Source: Rachicladosporium sp. CCFEE 5018 (taxonomy: Eukaryota; Ascomycota; Dothideomycetes; Cladosporiales; Cladosporiaceae). From it: DNA of 26,928 bases. How positions within the stretch are numbered: the first letter of the stretch is position 1; each line of letters begins with the position of its first letter. Of this stretch, positions 9,051 to 18,224 are shown piece by piece. Under the pieces are notes generated by a model. It was not told the origin of the DNA and did not search any database. It was given only the letters and a program-made list of their open reading frames with translations. The stretch is taken from the NCBI GenBank assembly GCA_002077045.2, contig KZ111152.1, positions 1,167,499 through 1,194,426 of the forward strand, in the 5' to 3' direction. A program made the translations under genes and the position numbers.

Positions 9051-9927
9051 ATGGGCTCCAACTCCCTCCCCTCGCCGCCCTTCATTGAGATCGAAGGCAT
9101 AGCCAACTTCCGCGACATAGGTGGCTATCCTACGACATCCTCCAAGAAAGTCCGTAATGGCTTGGTGTATCGAGCTGCCGACCCATCAAAGGTGACACTA
9201 GAAGGGCTGAAGAAGATGAAGGAGGAATTAGGTATGGTACGTCTCTGCTTCCCCGTAAATCCCACTCATTTACTCACAACGGACAGGTATTACAACAATC
9301 TTCGACTTCCGCTCTCTCCCCGAGCTCCAACGCACGGGTCCAGAATGGGCAGACGTCGAGACAGATCATCCCGACCCCTTCGCCCCGTACGGCATAACCC
9401 GCCACTGGACGCCAGTCTTCGCTGCCCAGGACTACGGCCCAGAGCAAGTGGCCCTCCGCTACAAGCACTACACGCGCTCCGGAACCGAGGGGTTCGTGCA
9501 AGCGTACCGCGACATCCTTTCCTCAGGAACCGAAGCGTACGAGAAAGTGTTCCGGCACTTGGCGCAGGAGGCACCCGGAGGGTGTTTGGTGCACTGCACG
9601 GCTGGCAAGGATCGCACGGGCGTGCTGGTCGCGTTGTTGTTCTTGCTTGTGGGGGTTGAGCATGAGGTTATTGCTGAAGAGTACAGTTTTACCGATCTAG
9701 GGCTGCAGCATCTCAAGCCAATGTTCATTGAGAGGCTGCTGAGGAATCCTGCGTTAGCGGGCGACGAAGCCGGCGTGGCGAATATGGTGAGCTCGAGAAA
9801 GGAGTGCATGCGAGATAGCATCGTGATGATCAACGAGGAATTCGGCGGTGCGGAGACGTATATCAAGGATAGATGTGGGCTGAGCCAGCAAGAAGTGGAC
9901 TGGCTGAAGAGGAATCTAGTGGCATGA
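9051..9927 (+). CDS. Tyr_phosphatase3-type protein phosphatase, left copy
   Basis: A Cys-based phosphatase of the bacterial PtpB/fungal Tyr_phosphatase3 type; the substrate is unknown. Exons 9051-9231 and 9287-9927 are joined across a 55-bp intron (donor GTATGG, acceptor CAG), giving 273 residues. The nearby GTACGT donor would put the downstream IFDFRS sequence out of frame, so GTATGG is preferred. The N-terminal motif IANFRDIGGY (17-26) and GLVYRAADPS (37-46) are characteristic of this family. The P-loop is HCTAGKDRTG with Cys164 and Arg170. The Lys-Asp inside the loop is typical of this family, whose bacterial members can act on phosphotyrosine and phosphoinositides. No signal peptide or membrane segment. 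It is divergent from IMP2 and convergent with CDS1 (119 bp between stops). Confidence 0.83.
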
Positions 9928-10046
9928 ATTACCTCAGCAGTTGTGTACCGGAGATCTTTCCATATTACACATCATACATACAAGCCCAGCCACGCAAAGC
10001 GTCTAGCCAGTCACGCGACAAACACACCTCTGCTTTTGCCTGCCGC

Positions 10047-11574
10047 TCACTTCATAGCTATGCGAAATTGCTCCCCCAAATCTGCGAGTGCTTTGGCGCT
10101 CAGCTGTCCCTGATTGACCAAATGCCTTCCAAGCAACTTCACGACCTCGACCTGCTCTTCGGGCGTCAGACTCGTGATCGCAGTCTCGATTACCGATCCG
10201 GGTGAGGCACGATACACCGCGATGAAGCTCTGGTAGTACATGAATGCGAAGAACCCCATGATGAACTGACAATCCATGCGATCCGTAATCCCGCCGTGGC
10301 CAGGGATGGAGTCGCCAAAGTCTTTGATGTTGAAGGTTCGCTTGAGGCCCGACGCGAAGAAGCCTCCAAATGGGGCGATCAAGGAGGCGAACGTAGCCAT
10401 AATGAAGATATGGAACTGCATCGGCGAGATCTGGACCGTTGTGGGGAGGTGTGTCCAAGTCGGCGGAATGAATGGAACCTGATAGGTGTGTGCGATGAAG
10501 ACTGGGTTTGGGACGCACTCGAGGCCAGTGAAGATGTTTGCTCCGAGATCGTTCACAGGGCAGATGAAGTATTTGTAGCGCATGAGGATGTTGGTCATGC
10601 CGAAGCCGAAGAGGACTGTGAAAAGCCAGGCGCCGACGAAACCTGGAATTGAGATTAGCACTAGGTCTGTCAAAGGAGCTGTGTTTAAACTTGCCTTCTA
10701 CCGTCTTCTTTGGACTGAGTTTGATGAGCTGTGTCCGGCCAATTGTGATGCCGACTATGTAGGCGAAGATGTCGTTCGTGATCACCAAGCTGACCGGGAT
10801 AAAGAACCAGATCATACCCTCGAAGATGTTGTTCATGATGAAGTGGGCTTGTACTACGATCAGGTAGAGCGCCATGTGTGTCCATGCGAATTGCGTGAAT
10901 TGAAATCGGTAGTGGCCTTTTTGCAGCGATCCGACGAAGAATACGAAGCCTGTCACTTGTCAGCTATAGCAGCGCGGGTTTAGGACATCGCTCGACATAC
11001 CCATAACATAAAGCATGAACGAGATGAAGCGATGGTGCGTCGCGAACGGCAACAACACCTTGTCAATCAGCACAATATGCTTGAAGTAGTAGATCACACT
11101 CTCCCCGTACAGGAAATACATCGTCGTCCCCAGGAAATACCAATTCAGCGTCTTCGTAAACTGCAGACTCCGCGCTCGCATGGGCACATTCGAAATCGCA
11201 ATCACCTCGTTGAAGCTCACAATCTGCAGCGCCGTGACAATGATGATCATGTAAATGTGCCCAGCGAACATGGCGCCGAAGAACACCGCGATCATGACCA
11301 GCGTCCATATCGTCCGCGTGATGAAGGTCTGCTTCTTCTTCGCGTACTCTTCTTGTGCGGTTGGCTGGGGCGCTTTCTCGTCTTCTGTCGCCCAGCCTTC
11401 GGTCATGCCTGTGTCTTGTCGGCCGTAGTCTGGTCGTGTTGGGTGGCCGTTGCGGACGGGGCTTTTGGCGCCGTTGGCGCGGGAGGTGGAGCGGCCTTCG
11501 GCGGGGGAGTCGCTGCCTCTACTTAGGCGGCGCTCGCGGTGTTGGAACTTGACGTCCTTCTTGGGTTTCGTCAT
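10047..11574 (-). CDS. CDS1: CDP-diacylglycerol synthase (phosphatidate cytidylyltransferase), left copy
   Basis: Makes CDP-diacylglycerol from phosphatidate and CTP, feeding phosphatidylinositol, phosphatidylserine and cardiolipin synthesis in the ER. Exons (minus): 11001-11574, 10695-10949 and 10047-10642, giving 474 residues against 457 in yeast. Intron 1 (10950-11000) has GTATGT, a CTGAC branch and CAG. Intron 2 (10643-10694) needs a GC donor (GCAAGT), because only that join keeps the conserved KKTVEGFVGAW. The first 80 or so residues are hydrophilic and Ser/Arg-rich, followed by several hydrophobic spans. The CTP_transf_1 signature runs from S374 to D400: SGLKR, IKDFGDSIPGHGG and DRMD. 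The upstream neighbour is the ATRIP-like gene, transcribed divergently. Confidence 0.93.
10643..10694 (-). other. GC-AG intron in CDS1
   Basis: On the minus strand the exon ends GAAG, followed by GCAAGT. The branch-like GCTAATC lies about 16 nt before the acceptor TTCCAG. AG|GCAAGT is the usual strong consensus of the rare GC-AG class, and no GT alternative keeps the reading frame and the conserved KTVEGF residues. The same 52 bp are unchanged at 10730+10000 (20730-20781). Confidence 0.85.
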
Positions 11575-12050
11575 CTTCGCCTATCGCCCAGATGAACTCT
11601 CGTGGTCTCCTTGCTGCCTATTGCTGTAGCACGCGACGATTGCCGGAGTGGGGTCCGCTTGCTCCTGAGCAGCAGTCACTGGAGAGCGCGTAAGGGTGAC
11701 TGATCGATTCCCAAAACTCCAACACGGCCAACAGTCGCAACAGATGCGAAGAAGCACTTGTCGCGTGGACTTATACCACCAACATCAGCTTGCGTCCGGC
11801 GTCTTCCTACAGAATCAAGCCTTCGATGTGCAGTGACGTCGGCTTGGCAAATTGCATGTGAATCCGAGTCGCGTCGACGCGAGCTCGATTTAGCCCCACG
11901 TTTGGAGGAAGTCAACACTGACATTCACTTCATCCTCTCAGCGGACTGATCTGGCTTCTTAGTCCTCACAGGTGCAGTGGCGAGGAGCCTTGTAGCGTCG
12001 ACGTGCTGTAGAGCATTGTCAGGTGGCAATGGCTGGGGAAGGTAGTCACG
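11575..12050. promoter_or_regulatory. Divergent promoter, CDS1 / ATRIP-like gene
   Basis: These 476 bp lie between two divergent start codons. A perfect 14-bp palindrome TCGCGTCGACGCGA (11869-11882) contains two inverted ACGCGA boxes, resembling MluI cell-cycle box (MBF) cores. TGACGTC (11834-11840) is a CRE-like site. An overlapping uORF begins at 12029. No clear TATA box was seen. Confidence 0.5.
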
Positions 12051-12082
12051 ATGGCAGAAGAGGACTTTTTCTCCGACGGTGA
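12029..12082 (+). promoter_or_regulatory. uORF overlapping the ATRIP-like start codon
   Basis: ATG at 12029 (G at -3, G at +4) opens a 17-codon frame that runs past the main ATG at 12051 in another frame and stops at TGA 12080-12082. A ribosome that uses it cannot simply re-initiate at 12051, so it would reduce synthesis. Whether it is transcribed is not known. Confidence 0.4.
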
Positions 12083-14522
12083 GCTAGACGATATTCCCGA
12101 CAACACTCTCCTAGAACTCGAGCAACATGCCATCTCGTCTACACAGCGTGTTCAAGTTGCACGTCCACCGCCGCCACCCCTGCAGCGGAACCAGCCGAGT
12201 GCGGCGAGCGTGCAAAGATCGCAGAGGCTAGCTAAGAATGCACCATGGCGGCCGCCACAGCCCCGGGCAAGGCTACAGTCTTATGCAGAAGCTCGTCCAG
12301 CATCTCGACCGGTAGATCCACCATCGTCGGACTATGGCTTTGACGAGGAGAATGTCATCGATCTGGATGAGCCGTCCATGATCATCCAGCCAGCCTCTGG
12401 CCCACAGTCTCGGACCAATCCACGTCTGCCCTCACGGCCGCTCTCAGCTCATGAAAGGAAGGCTGTGCTAGACGCTGAGACTGCCGCAGCGTTCGCAGCT
12501 GCTGATGCCGAGCTCGGCGTGTTTTCAGACCATACATGGCCACGTGCGGGCGGGCACCAGGAACAGGCAATTGCTGGAGCGGAAGCTACATCTCTACAGG
12601 CTCGCATTGCACAGCTGGAGGCCGAACAAGCTCGCCTTCGAAGAGCGGAGCAAGATGCTCGGGAGGCTGCGTTTGCCAAGCAAGGCGAGATTGCTATCGT
12701 GCGTTCAAATCATGACAAGGCCACTCGCGAGTATGAGCGCCGCATCAGTGTCATGCAGAAGCTTCACGCAGACGAAGCAGCGAAGCACAAGGTGGAGCTC
12801 GAGTCCACGAGGAAGGAACGGGAAAAGATGGAGACGGACAATCGCTTTCTGCAGCACGATCTGGCTCAGGAGGCCGAGAGGACACAGCGACTCAATGGTC
12901 ATAGCCGAAGCAAGACTGCTAAGAACAAAGTCACACCAGGTAAGGTCCGCAAGCATGGCCTCGGGGATGGCTTCGAGGACAGTGAGGTCCGCACAGCGAG
13001 CCCGAGCCGAAGTCGGGAGAAGACGAAGGATGGCACGCCGAAGGGTGGATTGAAGCGCAAGCGATCTGCGCACGACAGTCCGCTTCCTGCTCTGTCGTTC
13101 GACCAGCCTGCACCCTCAGTGCATGAGTCGACCGTGCCAAGCGTCACAACGACTCAACTTGCGATCAGATCGCTGCAGCCATCGACCGAGCGTACGAGTC
13201 GCGAATTCGTCCAACGCATGCTCAACCACAAGCGGAATCGGGACGTAGAACGCACGGTTGAAGTACTTACGAAATACTCCCTACCTACAGCACAAAACCG
13301 CTCGTTGGCTTCGATCTTCCTCGATGCATTGACTTCGCCCCCACGCTCCAACGATGAGCATGCTCTCGTGCTGCAGGTCTCACGAGCTCTCCTCAAGCTG
13401 TGGACCGACTGTTTGCATGAGAAGTACTACATTCCACTCGGTCTGCTGCTTGACTTGCTTAAAGCCGATTTATTATTCGAACGAGCTCACGTCATATGCA
13501 TGCTGATTGACGATGCCGTGCCGCTTATCATGCGCTCTGTCGAGCTCATCGTCACGCCTTCAGTCCAGCCCTCACGCTATCAGACCCAGAGTGATAGCTT
13601 TGATCCGAAAGCGCACGAAGAGCTTGTCAACAGCTTGGAAGTGGACGATCTTATGGACTTCCTGCTCAACATCTCGCAATGTGCGGCATTGTCGGAAGAC
13701 TCGACCACAGCGTTCTGGACCTCCATGTCGTTCACCATCACGTTGCTGACTCTACACAAAGGCCGGCCCATTTCTCAGCTCATTTCTGCGTTGCAAGTGC
13801 TTGCTACTTCGGTCACTCAGTCTTCATTCGGCGCGATATGCAAGGACACGACGCTGCAAGATCAACAAGAGCGGTACACCGTCGACCGCCTGACTCTGCT
13901 CCTCTTCGACACACCAGAGGCGCCCAAGGGCGAGGAGTCATACCTGGACGAGGAGATTGCCGAGCTGCGGATCGAGATCTTATCTGTTCTAAGGCAGGTG
14001 TGCCTCACAGATCACGGCGGGCAGCTGCTTGCACACCATCGCAACGCCATTGGCAGACTAGTCAGATTCCTTGACGCGCAAATCACGAGGCTATACACCA
14101 CGCCTCCATCGCTTGGCATGGTTCGAGACGACGAACACGACGATATGCCAACAGCTCATGACCTCATCATCCGTACCGTCAACATGACAGTCCGACTGCT
14201 TCATCATCTCCTTCGCACCTTCGACTCGTCTATCGATCTCACGCAAAAGCTGGCAGCTACCTACGGTGGCTATCACAAGTTCCTCATTAGTCTCACGCGC
14301 GTGGCCTTTAGCGAGCAGCTCGTGTGCGAAGCCGGGATCGAAGATGAAGTCATCGAGGCTGCGCACGATATCCTGGACAACGTGCTGAGTCCAGAAGAAG
14401 GCGAGGCGATCGTAAAGGCTGTCGAGACTCCGAGGGGCACGCATAGTACGACTACGAGGCGAGATCCGAGGGGTGGGAGTCCGGGGGAGGCGATGGAAGT
14501 TGACGAGACGGAGGGGGATTGA
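12051..14522 (+). CDS. uvsD: ATRIP/Rad26/UvsD-like DNA-damage checkpoint protein, left copy
   Basis: Likely partner of the ATR-type kinase (S. pombe Rad26, Aspergillus UvsD, yeast Ddc2), which brings the kinase to RPA-coated single-stranded DNA. It is a single exon of 823 residues. An acidic N-terminus (EEDFFSDGELDDIPDNTL, 3-20) looks like the RPA-binding segment followed by the LELEQHAI helix common to fungal Rad26 proteins. Residues 39-135 are Pro/Ser/Arg-rich. A strong coiled coil spans about 180-281 (expected dimerisation). A basic KRKR (335-338) may be a nuclear signal. The rest, from about 385, is predicted helical, fitting a Rad26-like helical-repeat domain, and an acidic tail ends it. 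The assignment rests on architecture and the N-terminal motif, since the family is poorly conserved. An overlapping uORF precedes the start. Confidence 0.72.
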   Translation: MAEEDFFSDGELDDIPDNTLLELEQHAISSTQRVQVARPPPPPLQRNQPSAASVQRSQRLAKNAPWRPPQPRARLQSYAEARPASRPVDPPSSDYGFDEENVIDLDEPSMIIQPASGPQSRTNPRLPSRPLSAHERKAVLDAETAAAFAAADAELGVFSDHTWPRAGGHQEQAIAGAEATSLQARIAQLEAEQARLRRAEQDAREAAFAKQGEIAIVRSNHDKATREYERRISVMQKLHADEAAKHKVELESTRKEREKMETDNRFLQHDLAQEAERTQRLNGHSRSKTAKNKVTPGKVRKHGLGDGFEDSEVRTASPSRSREKTKDGTPKGGLKRKRSAHDSPLPALSFDQPAPSVHESTVPSVTTTQLAIRSLQPSTERTSREFVQRMLNHKRNRDVERTVEVLTKYSLPTAQNRSLASIFLDALTSPPRSNDEHALVLQVSRALLKLWTDCLHEKYYIPLGLLLDLLKADLLFERAHVICMLIDDAVPLIMRSVELIVTPSVQPSRYQTQSDSFDPKAHEELVNSLEVDDLMDFLLNISQCAALSEDSTTAFWTSMSFTITLLTLHKGRPISQLISALQVLATSVTQSSFGAICKDTTLQDQQERYTVDRLTLLLFDTPEAPKGEESYLDEEIAELRIEILSVLRQVCLTDHGGQLLAHHRNAIGRLVRFLDAQITRLYTTPPSLGMVRDDEHDDMPTAHDLIIRTVNMTVRLLHHLLRTFDSSIDLTQKLAATYGGYHKFLISLTRVAFSEQLVCEAGIEDEVIEAAHDILDNVLSPEEGEAIVKAVETPRGTHSTTTRRDPRGGSPGEAMEVDETEGD

Positions 14523-14841
14523 CGAACACTGGCCCATTATGATCAATCACTGGACGCGGAACAGCAAGTCGCGAAGGCAGATTCCGACGCTGTCGTGGAC
14601 TTCCATCAATCTCGGTACCTCGAAGATTCAAAGGCAGTACCTTAGATTGATGTTGACTCAGGAACGCATCGTCACAGGTACCAACGATGCGTACCCCGCT
14701 ACATGAGCCCCACAGATATTCCCGGACGCTGCGTGCATTATACTAAGTATGCGTTATCACCATCATCCTCATTGTGAAGCCAAGTCAGCATTGACGGAAA
14801 TTTTGGACGCGCTCACACAATTATCACGTCTACATCGAAGT
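14523..14841 (+). promoter_or_regulatory. Intergenic with hairpin; promoter of hydroxyacid dehydrogenase
   Basis: This is the 3' region of the ATRIP-like gene and the promoter of the next gene on the same strand. A perfect 9-bp inverted repeat, ACGCATCGT (14664-14672) and ACGATGCGT (14684-14692), has an 11-nt spacer. A TATA-like ATTATACTAAG lies just before an alternative in-frame ATG at 14749. Confidence 0.45.
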
Positions 14842-15295
14842 ATGACCAGTCTACCGAAGCACATAGGATGGATCGGCCTAGGTGTCATGGGTTTGCCAAT
14901 GGCCAGAAACCTACTACAGAAGATGGACAGTGAGACTCAATTCTATGTGTTCGACGTTTCTGCAGACTCGATGGGACAGCTCGTGGATGAAGGGGCGAAT
15001 CGAGTGCATGCCTGCAGTAGCTCCAAAGACGTTGCCGACAAGTCCGTATGCTTCAATGAACGCAGAGCAGCGTAGTCGATCGACCTACTGACTTCGAGAA
15101 GGACATCATCCTCTCTATGGTACCCGAAGGTAGCCATGTCCGAACTGTGTACCTGACCGAAAGCGCTGGCGTCCTGGCAAGCGATCTTGGCTCTAAAATC
15201 TTGATCGACTGCAGCACAATCGACACAGGCACGTCCCTCGACGTCCGCTCAGCAACCGCTGCCCAACACCCCAAAGCCAACTTCTATGATGCTCC
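14842..15295 (+). CDS. 3-hydroxyisobutyrate-dehydrogenase-like protein, left copy truncated by the gap
   Basis: The N-terminal part of the gene described in full at 24929-26010. Exon 1 is 14842-15045; exon 2 starts at 15102 (or 15099) and is cut at the N-run after about 133 codons, just inside the DAPVSGG substrate-binding motif. The Rossmann motif GLGVMG is intact. The bases present are identical to the second copy. The break is an assembly boundary and not a mutation: there is no stop or frameshift before the Ns. Confidence 0.85.
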
Positions 15296-15395
15296 NNNNN
15301 NNNNNNNNNNNNNNNNNNNNNNNNNNNNNNNNNNNNNNNNNNNNNNNNNNNNNNNNNNNNNNNNNNNNNNNNNNNNNNNNNNNNNNNNNNNNNNN
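15296..15395. other. Assembly gap, exactly 100 N
   Basis: One hundred Ns is a common placeholder for a gap of unknown size between scaffolded contigs. The duplicated block ends at its left edge and restarts at its right edge. Open frames crossing it are artefacts. Confidence 0.99.
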
Positions 15396-15872
15396 GTCGT
15401 GAAGCCATTGCCGAAGCCAGCAATAGCTCGCCCAACCATCAGCTGCGCATAGCTGAAGGAAGAGCATTGAATGATCTCGCCGATGAGAAGGAACAGCAGT
15501 CCGATGAAGATGGTCTTCTTGCGACCAAGCCTGTCGCCGAGGAAGATGGTAAGAATTGCAGAAACGAAGCAGCCCAAGTTCCAGATCCCTACGGTGATGC
15601 CCTGCACGGCGGCGACGGTCTCGCTGAGGGGTTTGCCAATGGTGTCGAGCTGAGGGAACTGCGATCGAAACGCGCCAACGGTCAATATGCTGGCGAAATC
15701 ACCCTGATCGTATCCGAACAAGCTGTCTCAGAGTCAGCACCGTTGGTATGCCACGAGTCGCGAACATCGCCGGATGTACTCACAATAAGGCCAGACCCGC
15801 GACAACACCAATGAGGATGCTGAGCGCCGGACCTCGAAGGCCCATGTACTGCGTGACCTCAGAATGCGACAT
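15396..15872 (-). CDS. MFS sugar transporter, right copy, 5' fragment cut by the gap
   Basis: Holds exon 1 (15784-15872), the 61-bp intron (15723-15783) and the first 327 bp of exon 2 (15396-15722) of the transporter complete at 3665-5785. It ends at the N-run and not at a stop. Against the left copy there are three exonic differences: silent at 15659 and 15828, and Phe29 to Leu at 15786, next to the exon 1 donor in TM1. The donor GTGAGT is unchanged. It is probably the other allele of the same gene, not a separate pseudogene. Confidence 0.85.
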
Positions 15873-16935
15873 GATTGACCTTGAAGCTAAGTATCAAGCG
15901 TCCTGTATCAATCCCAACTCCTTTCAATAGACCGACGAACAGAATGGAAAGAGCGAACGTAGACACAAAAAGAGAAGTCTTCGAACCTCGGAGTCCACTC
16001 CTACCGTGATGAAATCAGCACTCTCGCCATCTCTCCACCGCACCCGCCCTGTCGTTGTGGAGATAGCCTTCACAGAGGAAATCCCTGCAAAGCGTGCTGG
16101 AAGAGCCTTATCGACATGCTTTGCAGTGACGTATCGATGTACTGCAGTCCATGCGTTTGCGCTACACAGGCCGGGTAGACGTGCATTGATGTCGACAAAC
16201 GCCGGTGATGTATACCAGATCTGTCAGTCCGGCCTGTCACCCTCTCGCGGTAGGCGGTCAAATTGGTATGTCGACTCGCAATCGTTCGCAGCGTACGACG
16301 AAGTACGGCCAGACTCCTCGATCGCATCGCCTCGCCCCTCTCAACGCCCTCAAGAGAGACATTTCGAACCCTCTTCCATCAGCGGCGCGTGAAAACGACA
16401 GGGATCCCGACTTCCGGCTCCCGCTTCCAGCGTTCTGTTCCTTGCAGGAGAGCGCGTCCGCATCGGTCACTGGCTGCGCAGGGATCTGGAGATCGATCGA
16501 TGTGCAGAGTGCACTTTGACGACCCCGGTTCGCGGTCTTGCCGTCGGGGAACCGTATGCCGAGCCGGCCTGACATGTCGAAGAGAGACACGTGATATTGG
16601 TCTAAAGTAAGATGTGGTGGGCGGTGACACTAATAATGAACTGTAGTCGACGGTGGACGACATCGCTCTGATGTCAGTCCGCTCGGTCAAGGAAGGATCC
16701 GATTTTGACGCGTTTGACTCGACGCGATGGACTTGGGCGACGGATTTGACGACAGTGTGTGCACGAAGCGGGGTCGACGATGATGTCTGGCGGGGTGTCC
16801 GCAAAACCGTAGCGAAGTATACTTAAGTACATAAAGCCTCCAGGCCGACCATGTTCGTTGCTCGAACGTGTCTCACGTAGTACAGTTTCCTACTCGTGGT
16901 CTCGCGAGGTATTGTCAACTACCCTACACCCCAAC
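15873..16935. promoter_or_regulatory. Divergent promoter region, right copy
   Basis: Counterpart of 5786-6848, with 22 substitutions and no indels (about 2%). The TATA-like stretch, both GCGGGG sites (16768-16773, 16790-16795) and the uORF (16851-16880) are unchanged. Three of four bases differ at 16838-16841, just after the TATA-like stretch. No gene seen; the open frames here differ in length from those in the left copy, which argues against coding. Confidence 0.6.
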
Positions 16936-18099
16936 ATGTCTGCTTCGAGTGCCCCCAACTACCACATAGCCTCCATCCCCGGCGACGGCATTGGCGTCGA
17001 CATAACCCAAGCCGCCAAAACCGTCCTCTCAACCCTCTCCACAGCTTCCAAAGCCTTCACTTTGACCTACACAGACCTCGACTGGTCCTCCTCCGCCTAC
17101 CTCCAACGAGGCTACTACATGCCCGAAGACTGGGCGACCCAACTCCGTAAACACGATGCAATCTACTTCGGCGCTGTGGGCTGGCCGTCGGTGCCGGACC
17201 ATATTTCGCTATGGCAGATGATCTTGCCGATTCGGCAGCAGATGAACCAGTATGTGAATGTGCGGCCGACGAGGATATTGGCTGGGACGAAGAGTCCACT
17301 TGCGGCGTGCCAGAAGGATCCAAAGTTGCTGGACTGGGTGATTGTCCGGGAGAACTCTGAGGGGGAGTATGCGGGCCAGGGAGGGACGACGCATGGGCAT
17401 ACGAAAGATGCGATTGCGACGGAGCTGGCGATCTTCACGTATGTGGGGATCGAAAGGATCATGAGATTCGCGTTCGAGGTTGCGAAGAGTAGGCCGAGGA
17501 AGAAGTTGACGATGGTGACGAAGTCAAACGCGCAGAGGCATGGAATGGTATTATGGGACAAGGTCTTCTATGAGGTCGCTGAGGAATACAAGGGTGTTGT
17601 GGAGTTCGACAAGATGCTCGTTGATGCCATGACCGTGAGGATGGTGGAGAAGCCGGAGTCAATGGACACCATTGTGGCGACGAACCGTGAGTGACTTGCC
17701 TGCTGTAGGAAGCATTGACAGCGCTGACCTGATCCAGTACACGCGGACATCCTCTCCGACCTAGCAGCCGCTCTAGCAGGGTCCATCGGAATCGCACCAT
17801 CTTCAAATCTCGACCCCACGCGGAAGAACCCTTCGATGTTCGAACCCATACATGGCTCAGCACCAGACATAGCTGGCAAGGGCATTGCTAATCCAGTCGG
17901 AGCTTTCTGGTCTGCAGCAGAGATGGTGCGATGGCTCGGCAACGGCAAGCTGGACGAGACCGCAGAGCGACTGATGCAAGCCATCGCGAATGTGACCGTG
18001 ACGGGTGTCAAAACCCGAGATCTCGGCGGCGAGAAGAGCACGGCGGAGGTGACTGATGCTGTGTGTCAGGAGATAGTGAAGCTATTCAGCAAGCCGTAG
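16936..18099 (+). CDS. Tartrate/D-malate-type decarboxylating dehydrogenase, right copy
   Basis: Same gene as 6849-8012; exons 16936-17686 and 17738-18099, 370 residues. Four exonic substitutions, all in exon 1: three silent third-position changes (17064, 17511, 17526) and Val122 to Leu (17299). Catalytic and metal-binding residues are unchanged. If the duplication is an assembly overlap, this is the second allele; if it is real, it is a recent paralogue. Confidence 0.85.
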
Positions 18100-18224
18100 T
18101 ACTTACCTCCACGCAAACTCGTTGGGTATGCCTTGGGTCGCCACGGAAGGCACGTGCTGCGCACGCAGTATGAGCTCTGATGTGGTCGTCTTAAGCGGCG
18201 AAGGGCAGTGTAGGGCAACGACGG

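Larger units (their letters stand above)
5309..15295. repeat. Left copy of 9,987-bp direct duplication
   Basis: This segment matches 15396-25382 base for base at an offset of 10,087 with no indels. It starts inside exon 2 of the sugar transporter and ends inside exon 2 of the hydroxyacid dehydrogenase, exactly where the N-run begins. By eye I count 29 substitutions, at 5572, 5699, 5741, 5802, 5840, 5853, 5870, 5881, 5921, 5995, 6309, 6378, 6421, 6430, 6469, 6516, 6526, 6542, 6549, 6551, 6574, 6751, 6752, 6754, 6834, 6977, 7212, 7424 and 7439. I saw none from 7440 to 15295. It is most likely the end of one contig whose sequence is repeated at the start of the next. Confidence 0.95.

Noticed and set aside
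3665..15295. A secondary-metabolite or catabolic gene cluster
   Set aside because: A transporter beside an organic-acid dehydrogenase is suggestive, but there is no core synthase or pathway regulator, and the other neighbours are unrelated housekeeping genes.
15117..15721. Open frames running through the N-run (15117-15452 on +, 15284-15721 on -)
   Set aside because: They exist only because Ns are read as coding. The real genes are separately cut at 15295 and 15396.
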